64,000 bases of DNA from GCA-2731375 sp964344935 (GTDB lineage Bacteria; Pseudomonadota; Alphaproteobacteria; GCA-2731375). Made by a program: the position numbers and the translations under genes. A model generated the notes under the pieces. It saw nothing but the letters and a program-made list of their open reading frames with translations. It searched no databases and was not told the origin of the DNA. Positions 34,590 to 43,605 of the stretch are shown here, one piece after another (the first letter of the stretch is position 1; every line of letters begins with the position of its first letter). The stretch spans positions 310,001-374,000 of the forward strand of contig CAYFPL010000002.1 of NCBI GenBank assembly GCA_964344935.1, read 5' to 3'.

Positions 34590-35810
34590 ATGAGCGAACA
34601 ACAAGCAGAAGCGCCCGCGGCGGGCCCGAATTTCTTTTCGCCGGAATTCTTGCGTAATCCCTATCCAGCGTTTCAGATGTTGCGGGCCAACGCCCCCATC
34701 ATGAAGACCGAGATGGGTTTCTGGGTCGCCACCCGTTATGAGGATGTAACAGCCATCCTGCGTGACAAGCGTTTCGGCAAATGCTTCGTGGAACGGACCG
34801 AACGGGTACACGGCACGGAAGTCTGGGACCAGCCGGTCTATGCCTCCATGCGGAACTGGATGCTGGTCATGGACCCGCCCGATCACACCCGCCTGCGCGG
34901 CCTTGTGGCCCGTGCCTTCGCGCCCCGGCATCTCAAGGCCCTGCGGCCGCGTATCCAGCAACTGGTGGATGACAGCCTCGATGCGGTCGAGGACAAGGGC
35001 GAAATGGATTTCCTTGAGGACTTCGCCTACCCCCTGCCCGTGCATGTTATTTGCGACATGCTGGGCATCCCGGCGGAAGACCGCAACTGGTTCTTCGACG
35101 GCTCCCGCGTTTCCGGCCGGCTGATCGATCCGACGCCCATGACGCCGGAGGAACTGCAACAGGTCAACGAAGGCCACATGCAGCAGGTGGCCTATTTCAA
35201 GGACCTGTTTGAACGTCGCCGCAAGACCCCCGACGACGACATCATCACGGAACTGTTGAGCGCCGCCGACGACGGCGACAAACTGAGTGACGACGAACTG
35301 ATCGGCAATATCATTCTACTGTTTGGCGCCGGGCACGAGACCACGGTGAACATGCTGGGCAACGGCATGCTGCACCTGTTGTCCAATCCGGACGAGTGGG
35401 AAAAGCTGAAAGCCGACCCATCCCTTGTACCCAATGCGATCGAGGAAATGCTGCGCTTTGACAGCTCAGTGCAAATGACCGGACGCACGCCATTGGAAGA
35501 CGTGGAGATCGGCGGTGTTACCATTCCCAAGGGCGAACAGATCCTAAACCTCCTGGGCGCGGCCAACCGGGACCCGGATCAATATGTCGACCCGGAAGAA
35601 TTCAAGATCGACCGCCAGAATGTGCAACCCACCTCGTTCGGTGGCGGCATCCACCATTGCCTGGGTGCGCCCCTGGCCCGCATCGAGGGCGAGATCGCCC
35701 TGGCCACTCTGATCAAGCGCCTGCCCAATATCCGGCTGGCCAATGACGATCCGGAATGGCGCATGACGTTCACCCTGCGCGGCCTCGCGACCCTGCCGGT
35801 CGCCTGGTAA
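34590..35810 (+). CDS. Cytochrome P450
   Basis: This 406-residue bacterial class I P450 is soluble, with no membrane anchor. Landmarks: I-helix oxygen-activation motif FGAGHETTVNML, K-helix ExxR in IEEMLRF, and the heme-binding loop FGGGIHHCLGAPLAR with the axial cysteine. It needs a ferredoxin and reductase, which are not encoded nearby. The substrate is unknown. The start has AGGAG about 9 bases upstream. The HmoA-like gene begins 7 bases after the stop, so the two are co-transcribed. Confidence 0.93.
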   Translation: MSEQQAEAPAAGPNFFSPEFLRNPYPAFQMLRANAPIMKTEMGFWVATRYEDVTAILRDKRFGKCFVERTERVHGTEVWDQPVYASMRNWMLVMDPPDHTRLRGLVARAFAPRHLKALRPRIQQLVDDSLDAVEDKGEMDFLEDFAYPLPVHVICDMLGIPAEDRNWFFDGSRVSGRLIDPTPMTPEELQQVNEGHMQQVAYFKDLFERRRKTPDDDIITELLSAADDGDKLSDDELIGNIILLFGAGHETTVNMLGNGMLHLLSNPDEWEKLKADPSLVPNAIEEMLRFDSSVQMTGRTPLEDVEIGGVTIPKGEQILNLLGAANRDPDQYVDPEEFKIDRQNVQPTSFGGGIHHCLGAPLARIEGEIALATLIKRLPNIRLANDDPEWRMTFTLRGLATLPVAW

Positions 35811-35817
35811 GTCAAAG

Positions 35818-36147
35818 ATGTACATCGCCATGAACCGTTTCCGGGTGGCAAAAGGTTCGGAAGCGGAATTCGAGACCATGTGGGCCGAGCGCGACACCCA
35901 CCTGCGCCAGGTGCCGGGCTTCATGGAGTTTCACCTCCTCCGCGGACCGGAGGCCGACGACCATACCCTCTATGCCTCGCACACATGCTGGCAAAGCCAG
36001 GCGGATTTCGAGGCCTGGACGAAGTCAGACGCATTCCGCAAGGCCCATGCCAATGCCGCGCGGAAGAGCGAAGGCACGAAAAGCCTTTACCTAGGCCCGC
36101 CGCAGTTCGAGGGTTTCGAGGCCATCCAGGAAGTCACGGCGGACTAG
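35818..36147 (+). CDS. Antibiotic biosynthesis monooxygenase/HmoA-like protein
   Basis: This 109-residue dimeric alpha-beta barrel protein belongs to the ABM superfamily. The N-terminus MYIAMNRFRVAKGSEAEFE and LRQVPGFMEFHLLRG match the HmoA/IsdG-like heme-degrading branch. Heme degradation is therefore one possibility; simple cofactor-free oxygenation is another. It is co-transcribed with the P450, so oxidative chemistry on a common substrate can be imagined but is not shown. It converges on a GST gene 13 bases away. Confidence 0.8.
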   Translation: MYIAMNRFRVAKGSEAEFETMWAERDTHLRQVPGFMEFHLLRGPEADDHTLYASHTCWQSQADFEAWTKSDAFRKAHANAARKSEGTKSLYLGPPQFEGFEAIQEVTAD

Positions 36148-36160
36148 TTATCGAGCCGGA

Positions 36161-36775
36161 CTAGGCCTTGGCGCTGGGCCGAGAGGCGACGGCGGCATGC
36201 CAGCGGGAAAGGTTGGGCCAATCGTCACCCACCTTCATCCCCACCACACGTGCGAAATCAACGCTGATCATGGCGGTGATATCGGCGACCGAATAGGCAT
36301 CACCTGCCAGGTATTCCCTATCTGCAAGGGCCGCGTCCAGCCAGGCGAAACGGTCGGGCAGCTTACCCAGGTTCTGTTCGCCCCAGGCCGGCACCTGGTC
36401 TTCCATACCCTTGAAGAAGTCGGAGGTATGCCGGAAAGCGGCGGCGACACAGCCCATGATGGTCAATTCGGCCCGGCGGCTCCACATTTCCACCTGGGCC
36501 TTTTCCACCGCATCGCGGCCGAATAGGGGCGGGTCGGGCTGTACCTCCTCGAAATAGCGGCAGATCGCCATGCTTTCGGAAATATGGGTGCCGTCGTCCA
36601 GTTCCAACGTGGGGACCTGGCCCATGCGGTTGATGTTGGCGATATAGTCGTCCGCCTTATGCTCCCGCTTGGCAATATCCACGGGCACCAGTTCCACATT
36701 ATCGATGTCCTTCTCGGCCAAGAACACTCGTACCCGGCGCGGGTTCGGCGCCATCTGCATATCGTAAAGTTTCAT
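36161..36775 (-). CDS. Glutathione S-transferase
   Basis: This 204-residue GST has a thioredoxin-like N-domain (MKLYDMQMAPNPRRVRVFLAEK) with the glutathione-binding block GQVPTLELDDGTHISESMAICRYFE, then an all-helical C-domain with AGDAYSVADITAMISVDF. The catalytic Ser/Asn region MAPNPRRV is like theta/beta-type enzymes. The start has GGGAGG 6 bases upstream. The thioesterase gene lies upstream on the same strand, 21 bases away, so these two probably form an operon. Confidence 0.9.
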   Translation of the reverse strand: MKLYDMQMAPNPRRVRVFLAEKDIDNVELVPVDIAKREHKADDYIANINRMGQVPTLELDDGTHISESMAICRYFEEVQPDPPLFGRDAVEKAQVEMWSRRAELTIMGCVAAAFRHTSDFFKGMEDQVPAWGEQNLGKLPDRFAWLDAALADREYLAGDAYSVADITAMISVDFARVVGMKVGDDWPNLSRWHAAVASRPSAKA

Positions 36776-36796
36776 GTTTTCCTCCCTTGTGACGGT

Positions 36797-37270
36797 TCAA
36801 TCGGCCGCCGCCGAATTGTTGAATGCCGCGGCGCCTTCGGCCCGGGCGAAACGGGGATCGTTGGCGCTGGGCAGTTTCGCCAGGCCATTGCAGCGCATGA
36901 CCGGTCCCTTGGGACCTATCATCAAGCCCGAGGCGAAACCCAATCGCTTGGTGGTATGGCGAAAGTCGATCTCGCTGATCAACCACTCATCCTTGTAGGC
37001 GGGTTGCAGAAAGTCATAGCTCATCTGGATGGTGGGCGAGAAGGCCTTGGTCTTGGCCGCCAGTTGAACGTTCATGCCCACGGCCATGTCCATCAAGGTC
37101 ATCATCATGCCGCCATGGCAAATGCCAGCCGGGTTCAGGTGGATATCCAGGACCACGAACCCCATGACGCCGACGCCATCATCGATGCGCCAATAGAGCG
37201 GGCCGATGTGATCGGTAAATCCCTGATCCTCGGGAAAGGGTTGAAATCCTTCGGGCACGTTCGGATGCAT
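36797..37270 (-). CDS. PaaI-family hotdog thioesterase
   Basis: This 157-residue hotdog-fold protein has the PaaI motif region AGICHGGMMMTLMDMAVGMNV, holding the HGG and following acidic residue used in thioester hydrolysis, and FLQPAYKDEWLISE as the next strand pair. It presumably cleaves an acyl-CoA. I chose the ATG at 37270 because the upstream frame to 37369 is Arg-rich and unlike the family. It is followed by the GST gene on the same strand. Confidence 0.82.
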   Translation of the reverse strand: MHPNVPEGFQPFPEDQGFTDHIGPLYWRIDDGVGVMGFVVLDIHLNPAGICHGGMMMTLMDMAVGMNVQLAAKTKAFSPTIQMSYDFLQPAYKDEWLISEIDFRHTTKRLGFASGLMIGPKGPVMRCNGLAKLPSANDPRFARAEGAAAFNNSAAAD

Positions 37271-37383
37271 GATGTCTCGTCTACGCCTCACATACTGATT
37301 TGACCAGAGATTAAACGCGCGCCGGACGGCGCCGGCATCTTCATACGGCGAAAGGCCAGTCGGGAGCAAGCCGGGGAAGCGGT

Positions 37384-39216
37384 TTACTCCACCGTCACCG
37401 ATTTCGCTAAATTGCGGGGCTGATCCACGTCCGTGCCCTTGAGGACGGCGATGTGATAGGCCAGCAACTGTACGGGGATGGCATAAAGGATGGGGGCGAC
37501 AAAGGGATGCACGTCGGGCAGTTTGATGGTTGCCCAGGCGGTTTCCCCAGTCGACTTAATGCCCTCACTGTCGGAAATCAGCACCACCTTGCCGCCACGG
37601 GCCGCCACTTCCTGCATGTTGGAGGCGACTTTGTCGAACCAATGGTCCTTGGGCGCCACGACGATCACAGGAACCTGTTCGTCGATCAGGGCGATCGGGC
37701 CGTGCTTCATTTCCCCGGCGGGGTAGCCTTCGGCGTGAATATAGGAAATCTCCTTTAGCTTCAGGGCCCCTTCCATGGCGATGGGGTAGCCGGTGCCCCG
37801 GCCTAGATAGAGGGCATCGCGGGCCTTGAAGATGTCCTGAGCCAATTCCAGGATGCGTTCGTCATGATGCAGCACTTCGACACAGCGGGATGGCACCTCG
37901 GTGATCGCCTGGCCCAATACGGCCTCTGTCTGGGCATCTAACAAACCACGCTGCTTCGCCGCGGTGATCGCCAGACAGGCCAGGACCACCAATTGCGTCG
38001 TGAAAGCCTTGGTGGAGGCGACGCCGATTTCCGGCCCTGCCAAGGTCTGCAACACCACATCGCTTTCCCGCGCAATGGAACTGTCGGGCACATTGATGAT
38101 GGAGAGGATGTGCTGGCCCTCGCGCTTACAGAGCCTCAACGCCTCCAGCGTATCCATGGTCTCACCGGACTGGGAGAGAAAGATCGCCACGCCGCCTTCA
38201 GGCAGGGGCGCTTCGCGGTAGCGGAACTCCGACGCCACGTCGAGCTCCACCGGGATCCGGGTCATACTTTCGAACCAGTATTTCGCCACCATGCCCGCAT
38301 ATGAGGCGGTGCCGCAGCCGATGATAGTCAATTTGGGAATTTCGGCGAAATCGAACGGCAGTTGCGGCAATTGGATCGAGCGTTCCTCGGGGTTGAAGAA
38401 GGAATGAATGGTATCGCCGATGACCGTGGGCTGTTCGTAGATTTCCTTCAGCATGAAATGGCGGTAGTTGCCCTTGGAGATATCGCCCAGGGACGATGCC
38501 GTCAGCTTAATTTCCCTTTCCACAACCTTGCCGGAGGCTTCATGTATTTCGGCCCCATCCCGGCGCACGACGACCCAGTCGCCCTCGTCCAAATAGCAGA
38601 TGCGGTTGGTCCAGGGCGCAAGAGCGATAGCGTCAGAACCGAGGAACATCTCCCCATCGCCATAGCCGACGACCAGCGGGCTGCCGCGGCGGGCACCGAC
38701 CATCAAGTCGTGCTCGCCGGAGAAGATCACGGCCAGGGCAAAGGCACCTTCGAGGCGCTTCAGAGTGGTTTCAGCCGCGGCCACCGGGTCCAGGCCGTCC
38801 TTGATGTATTGGCTGATCAGGTGCACCACCACTTCCGTATCGGTCTCGGAAGCAAAGTTGGCGCCCCGGTCCTGCAATTCCGCCTTCAGTTCCTTGAAGT
38901 TCTCGATGATGCCGTTGTGCACCAGTGCCACGTTGGAGGTGGCGTGGGGATGGGCGTTGACTTCGTTCGGCACGCCATGGGTGGCCCAGCGGGTATGGCC
39001 GATGCCCACGTCACCGGCCAGGGGTTCGTCCTCCAACCGCTGGCTCAGGTTCACCAGCTTGCCCTCGGCCCGGCGGCGGTCGATATGGCCGTTCACCAGA
39101 GTGGCAATGCCGGCGCTATCATAACCACGGTATTCCAGGCGCTTCAGGCCTTCAACCACCCGGTCGGCCACATTGCCGTCTTCCTGGTTGCCAAGAATGC
39201 CGATAATTCCGCACAT
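37384..39216 (-). CDS. glmS: Glutamine--fructose-6-phosphate aminotransferase (isomerizing)
   Basis: GlmS makes glucosamine-6-phosphate for peptidoglycan and lipopolysaccharide. The length of 610 residues is standard. The N-terminal nucleophile Cys2 is in MCGIIGILG, with HTRWATHG and the glutaminase core behind it. Two SIS sugar-isomerase domains follow, with FLSQSGETMDTLEAL and EISYIHAEGYPAGEMKHGPIAL. The C-terminus ends LAKSVTVE as usual. It lies 21 bases after glmU on the same strand, forming a glmUS operon for UDP-GlcNAc synthesis. No glmS ribozyme-type leader is expected, since it is the second gene. Confidence 0.97.
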   Translation of the reverse strand: MCGIIGILGNQEDGNVADRVVEGLKRLEYRGYDSAGIATLVNGHIDRRRAEGKLVNLSQRLEDEPLAGDVGIGHTRWATHGVPNEVNAHPHATSNVALVHNGIIENFKELKAELQDRGANFASETDTEVVVHLISQYIKDGLDPVAAAETTLKRLEGAFALAVIFSGEHDLMVGARRGSPLVVGYGDGEMFLGSDAIALAPWTNRICYLDEGDWVVVRRDGAEIHEASGKVVEREIKLTASSLGDISKGNYRHFMLKEIYEQPTVIGDTIHSFFNPEERSIQLPQLPFDFAEIPKLTIIGCGTASYAGMVAKYWFESMTRIPVELDVASEFRYREAPLPEGGVAIFLSQSGETMDTLEALRLCKREGQHILSIINVPDSSIARESDVVLQTLAGPEIGVASTKAFTTQLVVLACLAITAAKQRGLLDAQTEAVLGQAITEVPSRCVEVLHHDERILELAQDIFKARDALYLGRGTGYPIAMEGALKLKEISYIHAEGYPAGEMKHGPIALIDEQVPVIVVAPKDHWFDKVASNMQEVAARGGKVVLISDSEGIKSTGETAWATIKLPDVHPFVAPILYAIPVQLLAYHIAVLKGTDVDQPRNLAKSVTVE

Positions 39217-39237
39217 GATACTTTTCCCTCGTTCCCA

Positions 39238-40599
39238 CTACTTCTTCTTCGCCGCGGCCTTCTCTGCCATCTTGCGCTCCCGGAAGGAGACGGCCCATTC
39301 CGTGAGTTCTTGTTGCTTGGCCCGTTCCACCGCTAGGGCATCCGCCGCCACGTCATGGGTCACGGTGCTGCCAGCCCCGACGATGGCGCCGTCGCCCACC
39401 TTGACCGGCGCCACTAGCGCCGTGTTGGAGCCGATGAAGGCCCCCTTGCCGATATCCGTGAAGGATTTCATGAAGCCGTCGTAGTTGCAGGTGATGGTGC
39501 CGGCGCCGACGTTTGCTCCCTCGCCGACCCTGGCATCGCCGATATAGGTCAAATGGTTGACCTTGGCGCCGGCCTCGATCTTGGCCTTCTTGACTTCGAC
39601 GAAATTGCCGATGCGAACGCCGGCGCCGATCTCTGCCTCGGGCCGCAGGCGCGCGAAAGGCCCGACGGTGGCGCCGGATGCGACTTGGCAGCCCTCTAGA
39701 TGGCTGAAGGCCTTGATGGTGACGTCGCCCTCCACCACCACCCCGGGGCCGAAAAAGACATGGGGTTCGATCAGCACATCCTTGCCCAGCACCGTGTCGT
39801 GGCAGAAATAGACGCTGTCCGGATCCAGCAGGGTGGCTCCCGCCGCCATGGCTGCGTGGCGCAGGCGGTTTTGTATGACAGCCTCGGCCAGGGCCAATTG
39901 GTCGCGGGAATTGATGCCATAGGCCTCGATCTCACCGGCCTCGAACACGGCACAGGTACGGCCCATGCGGTTGGCGATCTCGACGATTTCCGTCAGGTAA
40001 TATTCGCCCTTGGCATTATCCGTGCCAATGCCGTCCAGCAGGGCGCCCAGAATTTCGCCGTCGATCGCCATGAAGCCGGAATTGCAAAGGTTCGTCTGCC
40101 GTTCCTCTTCACTTGCGTCGCGATGTTCCACGATACGGACCAGCTTGCCGGCATCGTCCAAGATCAATCGGGCGTATTCGGCCGTGTCCTCCGGGCGGAA
40201 ACCCATGACGACAACACCGGGTTTCTCAGCCGAACGCCGCGCCGCCAGCATGGCCTGCAATGTCTCCACCGAGACCAGGGGCGAATCGGCAAACAAAGTG
40301 ATCACATCGCCCTTGAAACCGGCCAGATTGTCCCGCGCCGCCATAACCGCATGGCCCGTCCCCAGGGGCGGATCCTGCACCGCCAGATCCAAGCCCGGCA
40401 TAGCGGCTTCGATGGCGTCTCTGTTATCGGCCGAGACCACGACGATGCACCTTTCGCCTTCCAACGCCCCAACCGTGGCCAATAACTGTGCCAGCATCGG
40501 CCGGCCCGCCAGGGGGTGCAGCACTTTCGTCACGTTGGATTTCATGCGCGTACCTTGGCCGGCGGCCAATATCACGGTTGCGATCGCCTCGTTGCTCAT
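39238..40599 (-). CDS. glmU: Bifunctional UDP-N-acetylglucosamine pyrophosphorylase/glucosamine-1-phosphate acetyltransferase
   Basis: GlmU (453 residues) acetylates glucosamine-1-phosphate and transfers UMP. The uridylyltransferase N-domain has the signature ILAAGQGTRMKS and DPPLGTGHAV. The C-domain is a left-handed beta-helix with hexapeptide repeats, including VNHLTYIGDARVGEGANVGAGTITCNYDG, which holds acetyl-transfer residues. It is the first gene of the glmUS pair. Its start faces a 258-base intergenic region containing a large inverted repeat at 40729-40779. Confidence 0.97.
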   Translation of the reverse strand: MSNEAIATVILAAGQGTRMKSNVTKVLHPLAGRPMLAQLLATVGALEGERCIVVVSADNRDAIEAAMPGLDLAVQDPPLGTGHAVMAARDNLAGFKGDVITLFADSPLVSVETLQAMLAARRSAEKPGVVVMGFRPEDTAEYARLILDDAGKLVRIVEHRDASEEERQTNLCNSGFMAIDGEILGALLDGIGTDNAKGEYYLTEIVEIANRMGRTCAVFEAGEIEAYGINSRDQLALAEAVIQNRLRHAAMAAGATLLDPDSVYFCHDTVLGKDVLIEPHVFFGPGVVVEGDVTIKAFSHLEGCQVASGATVGPFARLRPEAEIGAGVRIGNFVEVKKAKIEAGAKVNHLTYIGDARVGEGANVGAGTITCNYDGFMKSFTDIGKGAFIGSNTALVAPVKVGDGAIVGAGSTVTHDVAADALAVERAKQQELTEWAVSFRERKMAEKAAAKKK

Positions 40600-40728
40600 A
40601 CGTACTTGTCTTCGTTATTCCGAGAGTATGGTACACCCAGCAGTCAGTGCGCGGAGGTTGCCACAAGCCCAACTGCGGACCAATTCAATTTCCTTTACAT
40701 TATCTTTCAATGCAGTGCCATAAGTCAC

Positions 40729-40779
40729 TAGAGCAACACGCAATCAATCGGATTCAATTGATTGCGTAAAGTTGCTCTA
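40729..40779. repeat. Large near-perfect inverted repeat (about 20-base arms)
   Basis: The left arm TAGAGCAAC + ACGCAATCAAT (40729-40748) pairs with ATTGATTGCGT + GTTGCTCTA (40757-40767 and 40771-40779). There is an 8-base loop and a 3-base AAA bulge in the right arm. It stands between divergent glmU and the SLC13 gene. It may be a dispersed hairpin repeat of the TAGAGCA type or a regulatory structure in the SLC13 leader. No full second copy was noticed in the window. Confidence 0.6.
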
Positions 40780-40857
40780 TCTTAAAGGCTGTAGCGCATG
40801 GGGACACGTTCGGTTGAACGCGACATGCGCTATAACGGCGAAAAAAGGGCGCTTTGC

Positions 40858-42633
40858 ATGGACTATGCGCAAATCACCATAACCGCCATTCTGGCGGCCG
40901 CCGTAGCACTCTTCATTTGGGGCCGGCCCCGCTATGACGTGGTGGCCATATTGGCGCTTTTGGCCACGGCAATCGCCGGGCTAGTGCCGGGTACAGAGGT
41001 ATTCTCTGGTTTCGGGCATCCGGCGGTAATCACCGTGGTGGCAGTCCTGATTGTTAGCCGGGGACTGCGCAACGCCGGCGTGGTGGACATGATCGCCGGC
41101 TGGCTGTCGCCCCTGATCGAGCGGCCGCAGTTGCATTTGGCGGCCCTGACTATGACCTGCGGCTTTTGCTCAGCCTTCATGAACAATGTTGGCGCTCTGG
41201 CGATATTGATGCCGGTAGCGCTTGAATCTGCCGCGAAGCAGCAGCGTTCCCCCGCCGCCCTGCTGATGCCACTCAGCTTCGGCGCCATTTTGGGCGGCCT
41301 GGCTACGATGATCGGTACCCCGCCCAACGTCATCATTGCGCAATACAGGGCCGATGCCTTTGATGCGCCCTTTGCCATGTTCGATTTCACGCCCGTGGGT
41401 GGCATCATCGCCGTTCTCGGCGTGTTGTATTTGGTGCTGTTCGGCTGGCGGCTGATCCCCGGCCAGCGCCAGGGCCAGGGCAACGCCGAGGATATGTTCC
41501 AGATCCGCGATTACATGACCGAGGCCCGACTGCCGGAAGATGCCGCGCTGATCGGCCGCTCTATCGCGACACTGCCGGAATTGGACGAACTGGATGTCCT
41601 GGTCACGGCCCTGATTCGGGGCGAGGAACGGCGACCCGCGCCAAGCCGGCGGACGAAACTTCAGGCCGGCGATATTCTCGTCCTGCGCGCCGACCCAACG
41701 GACTTGAAGAGCTTCATCGAAGTCGCCCAACTGGAGCTGGTCGGCGATGAAGAACTCTCCTCCGAACATCTTACCTCGGAAGACGTTGCCCTGATCGAAG
41801 CGGTCATCACCACCGGTTCCACTCTGAACGGCCGCAGCGCCCGCACCGCTAATCTGCGAAATACCCATGGCCTCAACCTTCTAGCCATTGCCCGACAGGG
41901 CGAACGGGTCCGAACGCGCCTGGACCGGGTGGTGATGCGGCCGGGCGATGTGCTGTTGCTGCAGGGCGATAGCGGCGCCATGCCGGAAACCCTCGCCCGC
42001 CTGGGCTGCCTGCCCCTGATGCGACGGGGTCTGCGCCTGGGCCAGGAACGCCGGGTGCTGCTGGGTCTGGGCATCTTCGCAGCCGCCCTCGCCGCCAGCG
42101 GCTTCGGTTTCCTGCCCGCCGCGGTGGCCCTGACGGCGGCGGCCGCCGCCATGGTGTTGCTGGGCTTCCTCAACCTGCGCGAATTGTACGAGGCCATCGA
42201 CTGGCCGGTCATTGTCCTCCTCGGTGGCATGATCCCCGTGGGCGCCGCCCTGGAGAGTACGGGCACGGCGGCCCTGCTCGCGAACGGCCTGGTGGATGTC
42301 GCGGGCAGTATGCCTGTTTGGGCGGTCCTTGCATTTGTCCTGGTCCTAACCATGACCTTGTCGGATGTCATGAACAACGCCGCAACCGCCGTCGTCATGG
42401 CGCCCATATCGGTCGGCATCGCACAGGGCCTGGGCAGTAGTCCCGATGCCTTTCTCATGGCCGTGGCGATCGGTGCCTCCTGCGCCTTCCTCACGCCCAT
42501 TGGCCATCAGTGCAATACCCTGGTATTGGGTCCGGGCGGCTATCGTTTTTCCGACTATTGGCGCGTGGGCCTACCGTTGGAAGTGGTGATCGTCGCCGTG
42601 TCCGTACCTTTGATCATGTGGATTTGGATCTAG
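40858..42633 (+). CDS. SLC13-family transporter with two RCK_C domains
   Basis: This 591-residue membrane protein of the DASS/SLC13 (ArsB-NhaD-like) family has about eleven helices. The transport motifs include FMNNVGALAILMPV, MIGTPPNVIIA and the C-terminal MNNAATAVVMAPI and FLTPIGHQCNTLV. Two RCK_C (TrkA-C) domains sit in the cytoplasmic loop at about residues 205-375, as in sulfate or dicarboxylate permeases of this subgroup. The substrate could be sulfate, a dicarboxylate or another anion. ATG 40858 starts the first helix; ATG 40798 adds an Arg-rich 20 residues. gph starts 1 base after the stop. Confidence 0.87.
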   Translation: MDYAQITITAILAAAVALFIWGRPRYDVVAILALLATAIAGLVPGTEVFSGFGHPAVITVVAVLIVSRGLRNAGVVDMIAGWLSPLIERPQLHLAALTMTCGFCSAFMNNVGALAILMPVALESAAKQQRSPAALLMPLSFGAILGGLATMIGTPPNVIIAQYRADAFDAPFAMFDFTPVGGIIAVLGVLYLVLFGWRLIPGQRQGQGNAEDMFQIRDYMTEARLPEDAALIGRSIATLPELDELDVLVTALIRGEERRPAPSRRTKLQAGDILVLRADPTDLKSFIEVAQLELVGDEELSSEHLTSEDVALIEAVITTGSTLNGRSARTANLRNTHGLNLLAIARQGERVRTRLDRVVMRPGDVLLLQGDSGAMPETLARLGCLPLMRRGLRLGQERRVLLGLGIFAAALAASGFGFLPAAVALTAAAAAMVLLGFLNLRELYEAIDWPVIVLLGGMIPVGAALESTGTAALLANGLVDVAGSMPVWAVLAFVLVLTMTLSDVMNNAATAVVMAPISVGIAQGLGSSPDAFLMAVAIGASCAFLTPIGHQCNTLVLGPGGYRFSDYWRVGLPLEVVIVAVSVPLIMWIWI

Positions 42634-42634
42634 T

Positions 42635-43312
42635 ATGACCTATGCAAGCCGTTTCGACGCGGTCCTGTTCGACCTGGACGGCACTCTGATCGAAACCGCG
42701 CCGGATTTGTGCGGCGCCCTCAACCATACCCTGGCACAGGCGGGCCGCGAGGCTGTCGAACTGGCCGCGGTGCGCCATATGATTGGCGACGGCGCGCGCA
42801 CCATGCTGCGCCTAGGCCTCGAGGCTACGGGCGAGGAACCAACGGACGAAGTGATCGAGAAATGGTTCAACGTGCTGTTGGACTACTATTGGGACCATGT
42901 GGCGGATGACAGCCACGCGTTTCCTGGCGTTTTACCGGCCTTGGACCGGTTGCAGGATGCGGGGGTAAAACTGGCGGTCTGTACCAACAAGCCGCACCGC
43001 CTTTCCAACCGCCTGTTCGACCAGCTGGAGATGGCGCATTACTTCGATGCGGTCCTGGGCGGTGATAGTCTGGCTGTTCGCAAACCCGATGCCGGACATA
43101 TCCTAGGGACATTGGATGCATTGGGTGTCGCGCCTGAGCGGTCGGTGATGATCGGCGACAGCGCCAACGACCTGAACGCCGCCCGGAATGCCGGAATTCC
43201 CGTGGTACTAGTCACATTCGGCTACACCACGGTACCGGTACAGGAGCTAGGAGCCGATGCCCTGATCGATCATTTCGACCAACTGCTGCCGGCCCTTGAA
43301 AGCCTGGCTTGA
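42635..43312 (+). CDS. gph: Phosphoglycolate phosphatase (HAD superfamily)
   Basis: This 225-residue HAD phosphatase hydrolyses 2-phosphoglycolate, a product of DNA repair and oxygenation side reactions. HAD motif I is AVLFDLDGTLIETAPD, motif II is the VCTNKPHR threonine/asparagine region, motif III is VRKPDAGHI lysine, and motif IV is VMIGDSANDLNAA. The four-helix cap lies after motif I. The length and cap agree with Gph, though related sugar phosphatases are possible. It is tightly coupled to the SLC13 gene upstream. tRNA-Val follows. Confidence 0.88.
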   Translation: MTYASRFDAVLFDLDGTLIETAPDLCGALNHTLAQAGREAVELAAVRHMIGDGARTMLRLGLEATGEEPTDEVIEKWFNVLLDYYWDHVADDSHAFPGVLPALDRLQDAGVKLAVCTNKPHRLSNRLFDQLEMAHYFDAVLGGDSLAVRKPDAGHILGTLDALGVAPERSVMIGDSANDLNAARNAGIPVVLVTFGYTTVPVQELGADALIDHFDQLLPALESLA

Positions 43313-43348
43313 CAGCGCGGGGCGGCAGGTCTAAATCCGACCGCCGTG

Positions 43349-43425
43349 GGGCGCATAGCTCAGTTGGTTAGAGCGCTGTGTTCACATCGCAGAGGTCCCA
43401 AGTTCGAATCTTGGTGCGCCCACCA
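43349..43425 (+). tRNA. tRNA-Val (anticodon CAC)
   Basis: This is a full cloverleaf of 77 bases with encoded CCA. The acceptor stem pairs GGGCGCA (43349-43355) with TGCGCCC (43415-43421). The D-arm is AGCTCAGTTGGTTAGAGC, the anticodon stem is CTGTG/CGCAG around loop TTCACAT, and the T-loop is TTCGAAT. Anticodon CAC reads GUG valine codons. Confidence 0.97.
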
Positions 43426-43605
43426 TTTCCCACCACAAAACGGTGAATTAGCCGTCTCGCTTTTCACCCTCATTAGGGAACAGGACGTTTTCGATCCATA
43501 AAACGGGGCGCACAAATCACCCGTTGCGAAAGCGCCGGTTGTTGTTGTTCAGCTTACAGCACTCGACTAAGGTCTGCTCAACTCTGCCTGATGGTCGTGA
43601 TATTT

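Noticed and set aside
43430..43490. Terminator after the tRNA gene
   Set aside because: Only a weak GGTGAA/TTCACC pairing with a 15-base loop and no T-run was found.
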